Below, piece by piece: positions 27,045 to 36,116 of a DNA stretch of 64,000 nt. How positions within the stretch are numbered: the first letter of the stretch is position 1; every line of letters starts with the position of its first letter. The stretch spans positions 1 through 64,000 of the forward strand of contig NZ_JADFCO010000064.1 of assembly GCF_015356755.1 (NCBI RefSeq). Direction: 5' to 3'. Under the pieces are notes generated by a model. The model worked only from the letters and a program-made list of their open reading frames with translations, made no database searches and was not told the origin of the DNA. The translations under genes were made by a program, and so were the position numbers. This DNA is from Nonlabens antarcticus (lineage in GTDB: Bacteria > Bacteroidota > Bacteroidia > Flavobacteriales > Flavobacteriaceae).

Positions 27045-27611
27045 GTGAAAGTGATCCAACTTTATACCAACGAGAAAAAGCTGATTGAGAAAGCCGCGCA
27101 TGGGGACCGTAAGGCACAGCGCAGGCTTTACGATAAGCACGCTGGTAAAATGCTGAGTGTTTGCCGGCAGTACATCTCGCCATTGGAAACGGCTGAAGAA
27201 ATTATGTTGAATGGTTTTTTCAAAGTCTTTTCAAAGTTGGAAAGTTTCCAACATGAAGGGAGTTTTGAAGGCTGGGTGCGACGCATCATGATCCGGGAAT
27301 GTTTGAACGCGCTGCGTATAAAAGATCCCTTTAAATGGAGTAGCGAGATCGATGAGGAACGTCTTGAGGATCAGGATGAAGAAGAATGTGATGACTTACC
27401 ACTGGATCAGATCCAGCAATGTATCGACGGTTTGCCAGATGGTTACAAAAGTGTTTTTATAATGTTTGCGATTGATGGATTGAAACATCGGGAAATTGCA
27501 ATGATGCTGGATATAAGTGAGAGCACGAGTAAGACACAATTCCGCAAGGCAAGATTGTTATTGCAGGAACAGTTAATGATTTTAAAAAAGAAGCACTATG
27601 AAGCTCAATAA
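27045..27611 (+). CDS. ECF-type RNA polymerase sigma factor
   Basis: 188 aa, GTG start. Region 2 (residues 15-85: DRKAQRRLYDKHAGKMLSVCRQY) and region 4 (130-180: LPDGYKSVFIMFAIDGLKHREIAMMLDISESTSKTQFRKAR) are both clear. The stop overlaps the next gene by 14 nt. That gene has one membrane helix and could act as anti-sigma factor. Confidence 0.92.
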   Translation: MKVIQLYTNEKKLIEKAAHGDRKAQRRLYDKHAGKMLSVCRQYISPLETAEEIMLNGFFKVFSKLESFQHEGSFEGWVRRIMIRECLNALRIKDPFKWSSEIDEERLEDQDEEECDDLPLDQIQQCIDGLPDGYKSVFIMFAIDGLKHREIAMMLDISESTSKTQFRKARLLLQEQLMILKKKHYEAQ

Positions 27612-28359
27612 TATAAAGAACAAATTTGAAGGTCGGGAGATCCAGCCCAGTGCAGATTCTTGGGAGAAGTTGTCCCAGCGATTGGACTCTGAAAAGACCA
27701 AAAGTAAAAAGCCCATCATCTTTTGGTTGGGAGCTATTGCGGCTGTGTTGGTTTTGGGATTGACCATGGTTCCTTCCTTATTTGTAGCTGACTCTGAAAC
27801 GCAAGCGGATCAAAAGATAGTTATAGAGGAACCAGCGATTGAAAATTCAGATACGGAAACTAAATTACAGAAACCAATTCCAGTGATCCAAGATCAAAAC
27901 AACAGCGTAGCGGCAAGTGAAGGTAAAGAACCGCAGCCTGCAACAAATGAAGCAAAGCCTAAAGCACCTAAAGCAAGGGTTGTTCAAGATCCATTCTTAA
28001 ATCAGAAAAATGAAATCGCTTTTGAAGAAGTTAAGGAACAGGAATCCAAGTCGGCTATTTCAAAACCGAACATCATCATCGAGGACGTGGCCGCTGTTGC
28101 TCAGAATAATAATGCAAATCCCATCTCTGAATCTGACGCCTTGCTCAACAAAGCACTTGAAAACATTGCCATAAAGAATAAAGGTCAAACAACGGGCATC
28201 GCAGCTAACAAAACAAGGTCTATAAACCCGCAAAAATTGTTACGGGAAACGGAATGGGACCTGGAAGCCCAACGCCGCAATAGATTAGAAAACACGTTGC
28301 TCAATGGACTGGGCAGACTCAAACGAGAAGCCGTCGCGTTGATCGACAGAAACCAGTAA
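27598..28359 (+). CDS. Single-pass membrane protein, possible anti-sigma factor
   Basis: 253 aa. Residues 1-40 are a charged cytoplasmic segment containing SADSWEKLSQRLD, a short motif seen at the start of many Bacteroidota anti-sigma-like proteins; one helix follows at about 42-62 (IIFWLGAIAAVLVLGL). The rest is Lys/Glu/Pro-rich and probably periplasmic. No zinc-binding anti-sigma motif is present. The role rests on its translational overlap with the sigma gene. Confidence 0.65.
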   Translation: MKLNNIKNKFEGREIQPSADSWEKLSQRLDSEKTKSKKPIIFWLGAIAAVLVLGLTMVPSLFVADSETQADQKIVIEEPAIENSDTETKLQKPIPVIQDQNNSVAASEGKEPQPATNEAKPKAPKARVVQDPFLNQKNEIAFEEVKEQESKSAISKPNIIIEDVAAVAQNNNANPISESDALLNKALENIAIKNKGQTTGIAANKTRSINPQKLLRETEWDLEAQRRNRLENTLLNGLGRLKREAVALIDRNQ

Positions 28360-28439
28360 ATCAAAATAAACACCAACTTAATAAGAGTCAGCTATTTAGA
28401 GATAGCAGACAGGAATTACTCACTTTAAATTCAAAACAA

Positions 28440-29570
28440 ATGAAAAAGCAACTCTACTTCGTAACTATCATTTTATTGCTCGCTGGCACTTTTGCTGGTT
28501 GGGCTCAAGAAAAGGATAAAGACAAATCGTATACCGTGATTGACACACTAAACGGCGAGGTCAGAACTAATATTTATGAATCAGAAAAAGCATATTTAGA
28601 AATTCTCGAAAAGAAAAAGAGACGTATTTCCTACCTGAAGGTGTGGCGCAGGACTTATGAGGCTACGCAGCGCAAGGAGCTCGCTCAGAACGTTGGAACG
28701 ATCAATGCTCGAGTAGAATCGTCTGACGATTACACGATAGAAATGGCTCAAATAGATAAGGAAACTATCGCTGCAGTCTACGCTGACAAAATCATGAAGC
28801 ATAACATAATGATTGATTCTGAAATTGCATTTGTCGAAGTAAGCGATTCTCAATATGATAGTAATAAATCTGGTACAACGTTAAAATTATTAGGAACTCC
28901 GGGAATAACGTCGGTAGGTTCTGATAAGTATCGCAAAACTGTCTCTACCACATCGGGACTTACATTAGGATTAGGTTATAATTTTATTAATGGCGACAAT
29001 CTAGGTATTGATGATTTTAGCTACGGGAATAATAATTATTTTTCTGTAGGAATAAACTGGAAAACAACACTCAATAAAAACCAAACCTTGAGATTTAAGT
29101 ATGGTATCGAATACCAAACTCAAGGAACAGAATTGAATGGCAACAGAGCATTTACCATTACAAATCCAGAAAACACTCAGATTGAACGGTTAGGCTTCAA
29201 TGCCAGAAAAGCAAAATTCCGTCAGGACCAGTTGGTTTTTCCACTTCATTTTGAAATAGGTGGAACAGAACGCAGAGAATATGAGGATGGTCGCGTAAGG
29301 TATAGTGAAGGCAACCAGTTTAAATTTGGTGTTGGTGGTTATGCAGGTTTAAATATGAGGTCTCAATTGAAATACAAATATGAGCTAGAAGGTGAAGACA
29401 TTAAACAGACTACTATAAATTCTTTCGACAACAATATTTTCGTTTATGGTGTGGATGCCTATGTAGGCTTTGATAGTTGGACGCTTTTTGGTCGTATGGG
29501 ATTAAATGACATCTTCAAATCGGGATCAGTGGACGGTCAGTATGTCGCCTTTGGGGTTAGGTTGCAGTAA
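28440..29570 (+). CDS. Outer-membrane beta-barrel-like protein, paralogue 1
   Basis: 376 aa. Signal peptide MKKQLYFVTIILLLAGTFAGWAQ, a charged helical region (about 30-110) and a C-terminal domain (170-376) of alternating hydrophobic strands ending in YVAFGVRLQ, as in beta-barrels. The C-terminal 200 residues match the next gene's product in order (PLHFEIG/PLHLEIG, ERREYEDG/KREFDNG, FVYGVDAYVG/FVYGLSIYGG, GLNDIFKSGSVDGQY/GLNSIFKDSPVDQQY). Family unknown to me. Confidence 0.7.
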   Translation: MKKQLYFVTIILLLAGTFAGWAQEKDKDKSYTVIDTLNGEVRTNIYESEKAYLEILEKKKRRISYLKVWRRTYEATQRKELAQNVGTINARVESSDDYTIEMAQIDKETIAAVYADKIMKHNIMIDSEIAFVEVSDSQYDSNKSGTTLKLLGTPGITSVGSDKYRKTVSTTSGLTLGLGYNFINGDNLGIDDFSYGNNNYFSVGINWKTTLNKNQTLRFKYGIEYQTQGTELNGNRAFTITNPENTQIERLGFNARKAKFRQDQLVFPLHFEIGGTERREYEDGRVRYSEGNQFKFGVGGYAGLNMRSQLKYKYELEGEDIKQTTINSFDNNIFVYGVDAYVGFDSWTLFGRMGLNDIFKSGSVDGQYVAFGVRLQ

Positions 29571-29648
29571 ACGATTTTTTAAATTGACCCTGAACAACCC
29601 TTGCAAAACTTTGCACAGGTTGTTCTATATTTAGATCAAACTAACAAG

Positions 29649-30431
29649 ATGAAAATGAGATTATTATTACCACTTTTCTTACTAACACTAGCGGCAACTA
29701 AAGCGCAAGAGTCCGAGAAGGATGCAGATAAAGAAACTTTAAAGCAGGCCCCTAATGATTTTTTAGATCTTTTTGACTCCTCAAGAAGGGATCGGGATGT
29801 TCAGACTAAAACTAACTTATTTTTTGCTTTTGGTTGGAATCAAGCACTGGGAAATGGTAATGGTATAGGAGATGACTACACATTCTGGGGTTCAGGAATT
29901 TTTGAAGTTGGCCTCGATTTTTCTACAAAATTGTCAAGTGAGAATGATTTAATGCGTTTTAACTATGGACTTTCCGGTCAATGGCAAACGCTGCGAATCA
30001 GAGGAAACCGCGAGTTTCAAACACTAAATGACATTACAAGCTTAGAGGCTTTGAATTTTAATGTTGATAAATCTAAGTTTGAGCAGTTTACATTAATAGC
30101 TCCTTTACATCTAGAAATAGGACAAAGGGAAAAGCGCGAGTTTGATAATGGAATATCAAGATATGAAGACGACGACAGCATTGTTGTCGGCATCGGTGGT
30201 TACTTGGGATTGAGTCTTACCACCAGCCAGTTTTTAGAATTCGAGCGTAACGGTAGGGATATTTCAAACAGGCTTTACAACGATTTTGAGATGGAGGATT
30301 TTGTCTATGGATTGAGTATTTACGGCGGTTATGGAAGCGCACAGATATTTATGAAATATGGACTCAACAGTATTTTCAAGGATTCACCGGTAGACCAGCA
30401 GTACGCCAGCATAGGTTTTAGATTTAGATAA
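29649..30431 (+). CDS. Outer-membrane beta-barrel-like protein, paralogue 2
   Basis: 260 aa from ATG 29649, which opens a signal peptide (MKMRLLLPLFLLTLAATKAQ); the frame is open further upstream but without signal character. It is a shorter paralogue of the preceding protein, lacking most of its N-terminal helical region. The sigma gene, the membrane protein and the two paralogues run in the same direction with gaps under 90 nt and are likely one regulon. Confidence 0.7.
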   Translation: MKMRLLLPLFLLTLAATKAQESEKDADKETLKQAPNDFLDLFDSSRRDRDVQTKTNLFFAFGWNQALGNGNGIGDDYTFWGSGIFEVGLDFSTKLSSENDLMRFNYGLSGQWQTLRIRGNREFQTLNDITSLEALNFNVDKSKFEQFTLIAPLHLEIGQREKREFDNGISRYEDDDSIVVGIGGYLGLSLTTSQFLEFERNGRDISNRLYNDFEMEDFVYGLSIYGGYGSAQIFMKYGLNSIFKDSPVDQQYASIGFRFR

Positions 30432-30439
30432 TTTTTTTC

Positions 30440-30465
30440 ATGTCAAGCCATCGCAGGATGGCTCC
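30440..30465 (-). repeat. REP-like hairpin, copy 1
   Basis: AGCCATC (30446-30452) pairs with GATGGCT (30457-30463) around a 4-nt loop. Read on the minus strand it starts GGAG, has loop CTGC and ends TTGACAT. It matches 51409-51434 at 21 of 26 positions; four of the five differences are two compensatory stem changes. Confidence 0.65.
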
Positions 30466-30495
30466 GTTAGCTCGTTTCATTGAAATCTTGTGTGT

Positions 30496-30515
30496 TTCGC
30501 TTTCGCGAAAGCGAA
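30496..30515. repeat. Palindrome copy 8 (20 bp, intergenic)
   Basis: TTCGCTTTCGCGAAAGCGAA, identical to copy 1, just upstream of the dnaG promoter. Confidence 0.95.
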
Positions 30516-30535
30516 CTCCTCACAAACCTTTTCCC

Positions 30536-30543
30536 TATTTTTG
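30536..30543 (+). promoter_or_regulatory. -7 promoter element of dnaG
   Basis: TATTTTTG, 48 nt before the dnaG start. Palindrome copy 8 covers the stretch about 20-40 nt upstream of it, where regulators could bind. Confidence 0.4.
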
Positions 30544-30591
30544 AACTTTAGTTTTAAAGGAAATTTAAGCTGAAATTCTCAATAGAAATCC

Positions 30592-32553
30592 ATGATCTCA
30601 CGTTCCACAGTTGATGCTGTTTTTGACGCTTCTCGAGTAGAAGAGGTTATAGGCGATTTTGTGCAGCTTAAAAAGTCTGGTTCTAACTTTAAAGGACTGA
30701 GTCCTTTTACGGACGAGCGCTCTCCCAGTTTTATGGTAAGTCCTGTCAAACAAATTTGGAAAGATTTTTCTTCGGGAAAAGGAGGGAACGCCGTGACTTT
30801 CATCATGGAACACGAGCATTTCACATTCCCGGAAGCCATAAAATACCTCGCAAAAAAATATGGAATAGAGGTAGAGGAAACGGAGCAGTCTGATGAACAA
30901 AAGCAAATCCAGGACGAGAAGGAATCTATGTTCCTAGTCTCGAAATTTGCTGCAGAATGGTTTGCTGGCCAGCTCAAAACCGGTGAAGGAAAAACCATAG
31001 GTTACAGCTATTTCAACGAACGAGGATTTACAGATGAAACAATTGAGTTTTTCCAACTGGGATATTCTCCAGATCAATGGAGTGCATTTACAGATGCAGC
31101 CATAAAGGCTGGTTATAAGTTAGAATTTCTGGAAAAAACCGGAGTTTCTATCGTTAAGCAGGACAAGCAATTTGACCGCTTTAAAGGTCGCGTGATGTTT
31201 CCCATACGCAGTATGTCGGGAAGGACTCTAGGTTTTGGTGGTAGAATCCTGAAAACCGATAAAAAAGCTGCAAAATACCTGAATTCCCCCCAAAGCGAGA
31301 TTTACGATAAATCAAAAGTTCTTTACGGAATCTATGAGGCCAAACAAGAAATGGCCAAAGAAGATTTGTGTTACCTAGTTGAAGGTTACACAGACGTGAT
31401 CCAGCTGTATCAAGCGGGAATTAAAAATGTGGTTTCCAGTTCTGGAACAGCGTTGACCGCAGAGCAAATAAGATTGATCAGCAGGTTGACTAAAAATATT
31501 ACCGTATTATATGACGGTGATGCTGCTGGATTGAGAGCGGCAATACGCGGTATCGATTTGATATTAGAAGCTGGAATGAATGTGCGAGTCTGTACATTTC
31601 CAGAAGGTGAGGATCCAGACAGTTTTGCAAAATCCCATACAGAGTCAGAAATAAAGGAGTTTCTTGAGGACAATTCCATAGATTTTATAAGATTCAAATC
31701 TGGATTGTTAAAAGACGAGGCAGCTGGCGATCCCATAAAGAAAGCAGGAATGATTCGAGAGATCGTTCAAAGTATTGCTAAGATTCCAGATGATATATCG
31801 AGAGAAATATATGTAAGGGAAAGTGCTGCAATACTTGACATAGGGGAAGAAGTCCTTTTTTCCACACTGGCTCAAATGCGCAATTCAGAACTAACGGAAG
31901 AACGTAAAAAACAAAGTCGCGATCAGGAGTCCAGACGTTTGCAAAAAGTTCCAGAAGCCACGGCATCAAAACCGGTTGACAGGCGTGAAATTTTAGAACG
32001 CAGTCTTATTAAGATTCTATTGCTTTATGGAGACAGGGAAGAAATATTTGATGAGGAATATATCCAGGAGTCTGGGGATGGTGAGCTGGTAATGGAAAAG
32101 AAAAAGGATACCATGCTGGTCTATGAAAAAATTTACCTGGATCTACAAAATGACGAAGTTGAGTTTTCCAATGACTCATTCAAAAATCTGTACCCTAAAC
32201 TTATAGACGTATTGCTCTTACAAGGAAGAATTGATGTGAATACGGTAATGACAGAATTAAAAGATGAAGAAGCTCAATTAGTGGCAGATCTCATTATGGA
32301 TGAGGATCGCTATCAGTTAAGCAGGTGGGACGAAAAACAAATTTTTGTAAAACAGAAGGATGACACTGTTGCCATTTATTTGATGGATACCATTTTAAAC
32401 TTTAGAAGATTAATGCTTGATGAAAAAATCAAGTCGTTGATGAGTGGAATGGGCAAGGATGATGACGATCAACGCTTAGAAATAATGTCACAGATTAAGG
32501 ACAACTTAGGATTGCACCGTCATCTAGGAAAAAGGTTGAATAGGGTAATTTAA
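30592..32553 (+). CDS. dnaG: DNA primase DnaG with a zinc-less N-terminal domain
   Basis: 653 aa. Primase for chromosomal replication. The N-terminal zinc-ribbon fold is recognisable (GLSPFTDERSPSF... KQIWKDFSSGKGGNAVTF), but the four ligand positions that are Cys-His-Cys-Cys in the E. coli enzyme are Ser37, Thr40, Asp58 and Ser61. The catalytic TOPRIM domain is intact (LVEGYTDVIQLYQAGI; VLYDGDAAG). The C-terminal helicase-binding region is divergent. I believe other Flavobacteriaceae show the same loss. It overlaps the converging response-regulator gene by 4 nt. Confidence 0.94.
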   Translation: MISRSTVDAVFDASRVEEVIGDFVQLKKSGSNFKGLSPFTDERSPSFMVSPVKQIWKDFSSGKGGNAVTFIMEHEHFTFPEAIKYLAKKYGIEVEETEQSDEQKQIQDEKESMFLVSKFAAEWFAGQLKTGEGKTIGYSYFNERGFTDETIEFFQLGYSPDQWSAFTDAAIKAGYKLEFLEKTGVSIVKQDKQFDRFKGRVMFPIRSMSGRTLGFGGRILKTDKKAAKYLNSPQSEIYDKSKVLYGIYEAKQEMAKEDLCYLVEGYTDVIQLYQAGIKNVVSSSGTALTAEQIRLISRLTKNITVLYDGDAAGLRAAIRGIDLILEAGMNVRVCTFPEGEDPDSFAKSHTESEIKEFLEDNSIDFIRFKSGLLKDEAAGDPIKKAGMIREIVQSIAKIPDDISREIYVRESAAILDIGEEVLFSTLAQMRNSELTEERKKQSRDQESRRLQKVPEATASKPVDRREILERSLIKILLLYGDREEIFDEEYIQESGDGELVMEKKKDTMLVYEKIYLDLQNDEVEFSNDSFKNLYPKLIDVLLLQGRIDVNTVMTELKDEEAQLVADLIMDEDRYQLSRWDEKQIFVKQKDDTVAIYLMDTILNFRRLMLDEKIKSLMSGMGKDDDDQRLEIMSQIKDNLGLHRHLGKRLNRVI

Positions 32554-33176
32554 CTTGTGATCTGTAATAACCTAGATTGATGAATCAACTCTGCGATATT
32601 GTCCACGTTCAGTTTTTTCAATAACCTCGTTTTGTAGGTACTGACAGTTTTCTCATTAATTGCAAGATCTTGTGCAATCTCTTTATTGCGTTTTCCTCTA
32701 GACAGTAGATTAAGTACTTCTATCTCTCTGGTAGAGAGAGTTTTGAATTTAAGTATCTCAGATTTACGAGCATCTGTACTTTCTCTTTTTTTAATATTTT
32801 CAGAAAGGAACGTCTCATTGTTACAAACAGTCAATAGTGCCGCAGTAATTTCTTTGACAGATCTGGTCTTTGCAATAAAACCATCCGCACCTGCTTTTAT
32901 AGAAGAAATGGCATAAATTTCTTCAGGATGACAGCTTACAACGAGAACTTTTAAATCAGGAAAATTATTGCGCAATTGTCGTAATGTTCCCACGCCGTTT
33001 GAATTGGGAAGATCGATTTCTAGAATCAAAACATCAGGTTGATGTTTCTGTATCTCTTGTATTAAAAAACGACCATCTTCAACTTTCCCTTTGAAATTGA
33101 ATTTTTTGTCGCCTTTCAACATGCATTTTAGTCCACGACGGAAAACGGGATGGTGATCTGCTAAAAGAATCTTCAT
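32550..33176 (-). CDS. NarL/FixJ-type response regulator with altered phosphorylation site
   Basis: 208 aa. Receiver domain (1-120) and LuxR-type HTH (145-200: LSTREIEVLNLLSRGKRNKEIAQDL). The phospho-acceptor position is Glu53 (LILEIDLP) instead of Asp, and the acidic pair is Asp7-His8 (LLADHHP) instead of Asp-Asp. The switch Ser and the conserved Lys (FIAKTRS) are kept. No kinase gene is adjacent. It may be constitutively active or controlled without phosphorylation. Confidence 0.88.
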   Translation of the reverse strand: MKILLADHHPVFRRGLKCMLKGDKKFNFKGKVEDGRFLIQEIQKHQPDVLILEIDLPNSNGVGTLRQLRNNFPDLKVLVVSCHPEEIYAISSIKAGADGFIAKTRSVKEITAALLTVCNNETFLSENIKKRESTDARKSEILKFKTLSTREIEVLNLLSRGKRNKEIAQDLAINEKTVSTYKTRLLKKLNVDNIAELIHQSRLLQITS

Positions 33177-33284
33177 TTTTCGGGTTATGCTATAAACTTG
33201 GTTGACAAATATAAAAGTATCATTTTTATAAAAATGATAATGTTCGTAGGTAATTACTTACTGAGCAGTAGGCTATCGTTGCAA

Positions 33285-34073
33285 TCACCTCAAGCGTTCT
33301 GGAAAATTCCAGATGGGAATAGGATTCATTTTGTGTTGATTGCGAGCATTGAGTTTTAAATAAATCTTTAAAACATCTTTTTGTCTACCACTGAATGATT
33401 CAACAGGATTTCCTTCAGATAGTTGTTTCATTGCCCATTCAAGTTCGTCATAACTCGCTCCTATTTGATCTTCATCGGTTTTTTCTGCGCCATATAATCC
33501 ATCACTAGGAGCGGCATTCATAATATCTTCTGGTACAGATAGGTGTTTTCCCAATTGATAAACTTCGCTCTTCATTAAATCTGCAATAGGACTGATGTCA
33601 ACGCCACCATCCCCATATTTAGTATAAAATCCTACACCAAAATCTTCCACCTTGTTACCTGTCCCAGCAACTAGAAGGTTATTCATGCCTCCATGATAAT
33701 AAAGCGTTGTCATGCGCAAGCGTGCCCGTGTATTTCCTTCCGTTAAGCTTTTCAGAGCATTTGATTCACTTTTGGGCATGGATTTGATAAATTCATCAAA
33801 TACAGGAGTTAAATCAGATCTGACGTCACGAACATTTTCAAATGTAGATTTCAGATAAGAAATATGGCCCTGCGCTCTAGTTACATGGTCTTCATGCTGA
33901 TGGATAGGCATTTCCACACAAAGTACATCCATTCCTGTGCGAGCACATAAAATAGAAGTTACAGCGCTATCAATGCCACCACTTACTCCCACAACAAAAC
34001 CTTTCATGTGGGCGTTTTCTGCGTAATCCTTCAGCCATTTTGTAATCGAATCAGCTACTCGTTCTACTTGCAT
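33285..34073 (-). CDS. nadE: Ammonia-dependent NAD+ synthetase
   Basis: 262 aa. ATP-pyrophosphatase loop SGGIDSA, the TGNKVEDFGVGFYTKYGDGGVD stretch and SDGLYG are typical. It makes NAD from deamido-NAD without a glutaminase domain. It diverges from gldB, the arrangement known from gliding flavobacteria. Confidence 0.95.
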   Translation of the reverse strand: MQVERVADSITKWLKDYAENAHMKGFVVGVSGGIDSAVTSILCARTGMDVLCVEMPIHQHEDHVTRAQGHISYLKSTFENVRDVRSDLTPVFDEFIKSMPKSESNALKSLTEGNTRARLRMTTLYYHGGMNNLLVAGTGNKVEDFGVGFYTKYGDGGVDISPIADLMKSEVYQLGKHLSVPEDIMNAAPSDGLYGAEKTDEDQIGASYDELEWAMKQLSEGNPVESFSGRQKDVLKIYLKLNARNQHKMNPIPIWNFPERLR

Positions 34074-34092
34074 AATCGTATTTTTACCATCT

Positions 34093-34100
34093 CAAAAATA
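34093..34100 (-). promoter_or_regulatory. -7 promoter element of nadE
   Basis: TATTTTTG on the minus strand, 19 nt before the nadE start. Confidence 0.45.
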
Positions 34101-34124
34101 TCCAAAGCAATGGATAGTTACTAC

Positions 34125-35102
34125 ATGATTAACAAGATAACAAGGATTTTAATCGTTCTCGCTTTCGCGAAAGCGTTAACCTCATGCACTCAGGAGTCTA
34201 AACTGGAGGAGCAAATACAAGCGATGCCCTTGCAAGTAGAATTTGTGAAGTTTCATGAAGAATTTGCTAATGCGCAAGTAGCTGATTTATCGACTTTAAA
34301 GAGAGAATTCCCGCAGTTCTTTCCGGTATATATAAAGGACAGTATATGGGAAGCAAAAATCAACGGGAAAGACACTATTCAAAACATACTGGAACAAGCT
34401 ACTGAGAACGCACAATTTGATTATCTGAGGATGAAGGAGGAAATTGAGCTGGTTATGAAACATGTGGAATATTACTTCCCTGAGTTTGAGCCTACACCTA
34501 TTATTACGGTTTTAAGTGAAGTGGATGATGAATTGAAAGTTGTGCCTACTCCTGAATCGTTGATTATAGGAATCGATAATTACCTGGGGCCAGATCATGA
34601 ATTGTACACCGGTATCAATAAATACAAATCTGTAGCGCTGGACAGAGCCCAACTTCCAGCAGATGTTGCTCTAGCTTATGCTAAATTATTTGTGCCACCC
34701 AGTAACGAACGCAAGTTTATGGGGCAAATGATTTATTACGGTAAATTACATTATGTTCAACAATTGTTTGCACCTGCCGCACCGCTGTCAAAATTGATGG
34801 GTTACCCAGAAGAAAAAATGCAATTTACTATAGAGAATGAAGAATATATTTATCGATATTTTATAGATAAAGAAATACTCTTTAAATCTGACAGAGAACT
34901 CATTAACAGATTCTTGATGCCTGCACCATTTTCTAAATTTTATCTAGAAATTGATCAACAAACTCCTGGTGGTGTCGCTCAATATATAGGTTATCAGATT
35001 GTTGCCAGTTATGCAGCAAACAATAATGCAACAATTGAAGATGTTATCAGGACATCTGCAATTGATATTTTTAATAAATCCAGATATAAACCCAGATCAT
35101 AA
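34125..35102 (+). CDS. gldB: Gliding motility lipoprotein GldB
   Basis: 325 aa from ATG 34125; ATG 34110 is an alternative. The signal peptide ends in a lipobox-like ALTSC. Family features: LKREFPQFFPVYIKDSIW, YYFPEF, IGIDNYLGPDHELY, APFSKFYLEIDQQTPG and the SRYKP C-terminus. GldB is needed for gliding in Flavobacterium and is linked to T9SS function. The palindrome at 34160-34175 is embedded in its signal peptide, coding LAFAKAL, which puts a Lys into the hydrophobic core. Confidence 0.93.
   Translation: MINKITRILIVLAFAKALTSCTQESKLEEQIQAMPLQVEFVKFHEEFANAQVADLSTLKREFPQFFPVYIKDSIWEAKINGKDTIQNILEQATENAQFDYLRMKEEIELVMKHVEYYFPEFEPTPIITVLSEVDDELKVVPTPESLIIGIDNYLGPDHELYTGINKYKSVALDRAQLPADVALAYAKLFVPPSNERKFMGQMIYYGKLHYVQQLFAPAAPLSKLMGYPEEKMQFTIENEEYIYRYFIDKEILFKSDRELINRFLMPAPFSKFYLEIDQQTPGGVAQYIGYQIVASYAANNNATIEDVIRTSAIDIFNKSRYKPRS
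34160..34175. repeat. Palindrome copy 9 (inside gldB signal peptide)
   Basis: CGCTTTCGCGAAAGCG, read as Leu-Ala-Phe-Ala-Lys-Ala in the hydrophobic core of the GldB lipoprotein signal. Confidence 0.95.
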
Positions 35103-35450
35103 ATGGCTGATAAGAAACGCTCAGAAATCCGAATAGGAATAGAATTAGATGAAAATCGTGTTCCAGAGAATATAGTCTGGAGCGCTCCAGATGGAGGTGT
35201 GGAAAGCGCCGTATCAAAAGCGATGATGGTTTCCATGTGGGATAGTGTAGAAAAGGAAAGTTTCCGTATCGATCTATGGACTAAGGACATGCCGGTAGAT
35301 GAAATGCGGGTATTCTTTCACCAGACACTAGTTAGCATGGCAGACACTTATCATCGAGCTACCAATGATGATAAGATGCGAGACACCATGATTGATTTCT
35401 GCGATTATTTTGCGGAGAAATTGGAGCTTAAAAAGGACGAGGAAAAATAG
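35103..35450 (+). CDS. gldC: Gliding motility protein GldC
   Basis: 115 aa. Starts directly after the gldB stop. IRIGIELDENRVPENIVWSA and DLWTKDMPVDEMRVFFHQTL are typical. A soluble cytoplasmic protein without signal peptide; it enhances gliding in Flavobacterium although its biochemical role is unclear. Confidence 0.93.
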   Translation: MADKKRSEIRIGIELDENRVPENIVWSAPDGGVESAVSKAMMVSMWDSVEKESFRIDLWTKDMPVDEMRVFFHQTLVSMADTYHRATNDDKMRDTMIDFCDYFAEKLELKKDEEK

Positions 35451-35711
35451 ATATCATCGCAAATCCCATGATAATGATAAGAGTTATGGATATAATAGGT
35501 GATAAAGAACCATGTTATCAATGAAAATGAGATGCTCCATTGTATGACATTGTCTCTCTTGATTTTTGCTGTTTTGTTTTTCATGACTATTCTTTGTTTG
35601 TTATCTATACGTAGTTAGAAATCAGGATATGTTACAATCTGATAGCATTCAAAAATTCTGGAATACATCGATCAAGAAAGTAACTTTAAATTTTGAAGTA
35701 TAAACTCACAC

Positions 35712-35954
35712 ATGACAGACCTCCCATTTAATCATAAAGAACTCATCGAGCTGGCATGGTATAAGATGCCTTTTGGTGCGCACAAGGGGAAGTTTTTAAG
35801 TGAGTTGCCTGAGTCCTACTATATTTGGTTCCGCAGACAAGGATTTCCTCCAGGAAAATTAGGGAATTATATGCAAACTGTTTGCGACATGAAAGTCAAT
35901 GGTATTGATTCATTATTATATGATATAAGACGCAATACAGTAAATGATCACTGA
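35712..35954 (+). CDS. DUF3820 family small protein
   Basis: 80 aa. The pattern MPFGAHKGKFLSELPESYYIWF with FPPGKLG is the DUF3820 signature. Function unknown; the fold is related to small nuclease-associated modules. Free-standing. Confidence 0.82.
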   Translation: MTDLPFNHKELIELAWYKMPFGAHKGKFLSELPESYYIWFRRQGFPPGKLGNYMQTVCDMKVNGIDSLLYDIRRNTVNDH

Positions 35955-36116
35955 TTAATAGTTAGTTGAGGGAATTTTCCTGCGCTATATTTCTAGGTAA
36001 ACTCAATTGAAAGAGGCAAAATAAACCTTCCTAAAACTCACCTAAAATGAATGTAATTTTAAAAGTAGACTTCTATTCTATAGCTTGGAAACTCTTTCCT
36101 ACTAGTGCTGAGGTCT

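Noticed and set aside
35405-35584. A 59-aa minus-strand open frame with one hydrophobic stretch
   Set aside because: It overlaps the 3' end of gldC, has no promoter-like sequence and reads through a normal spacer; likely chance.
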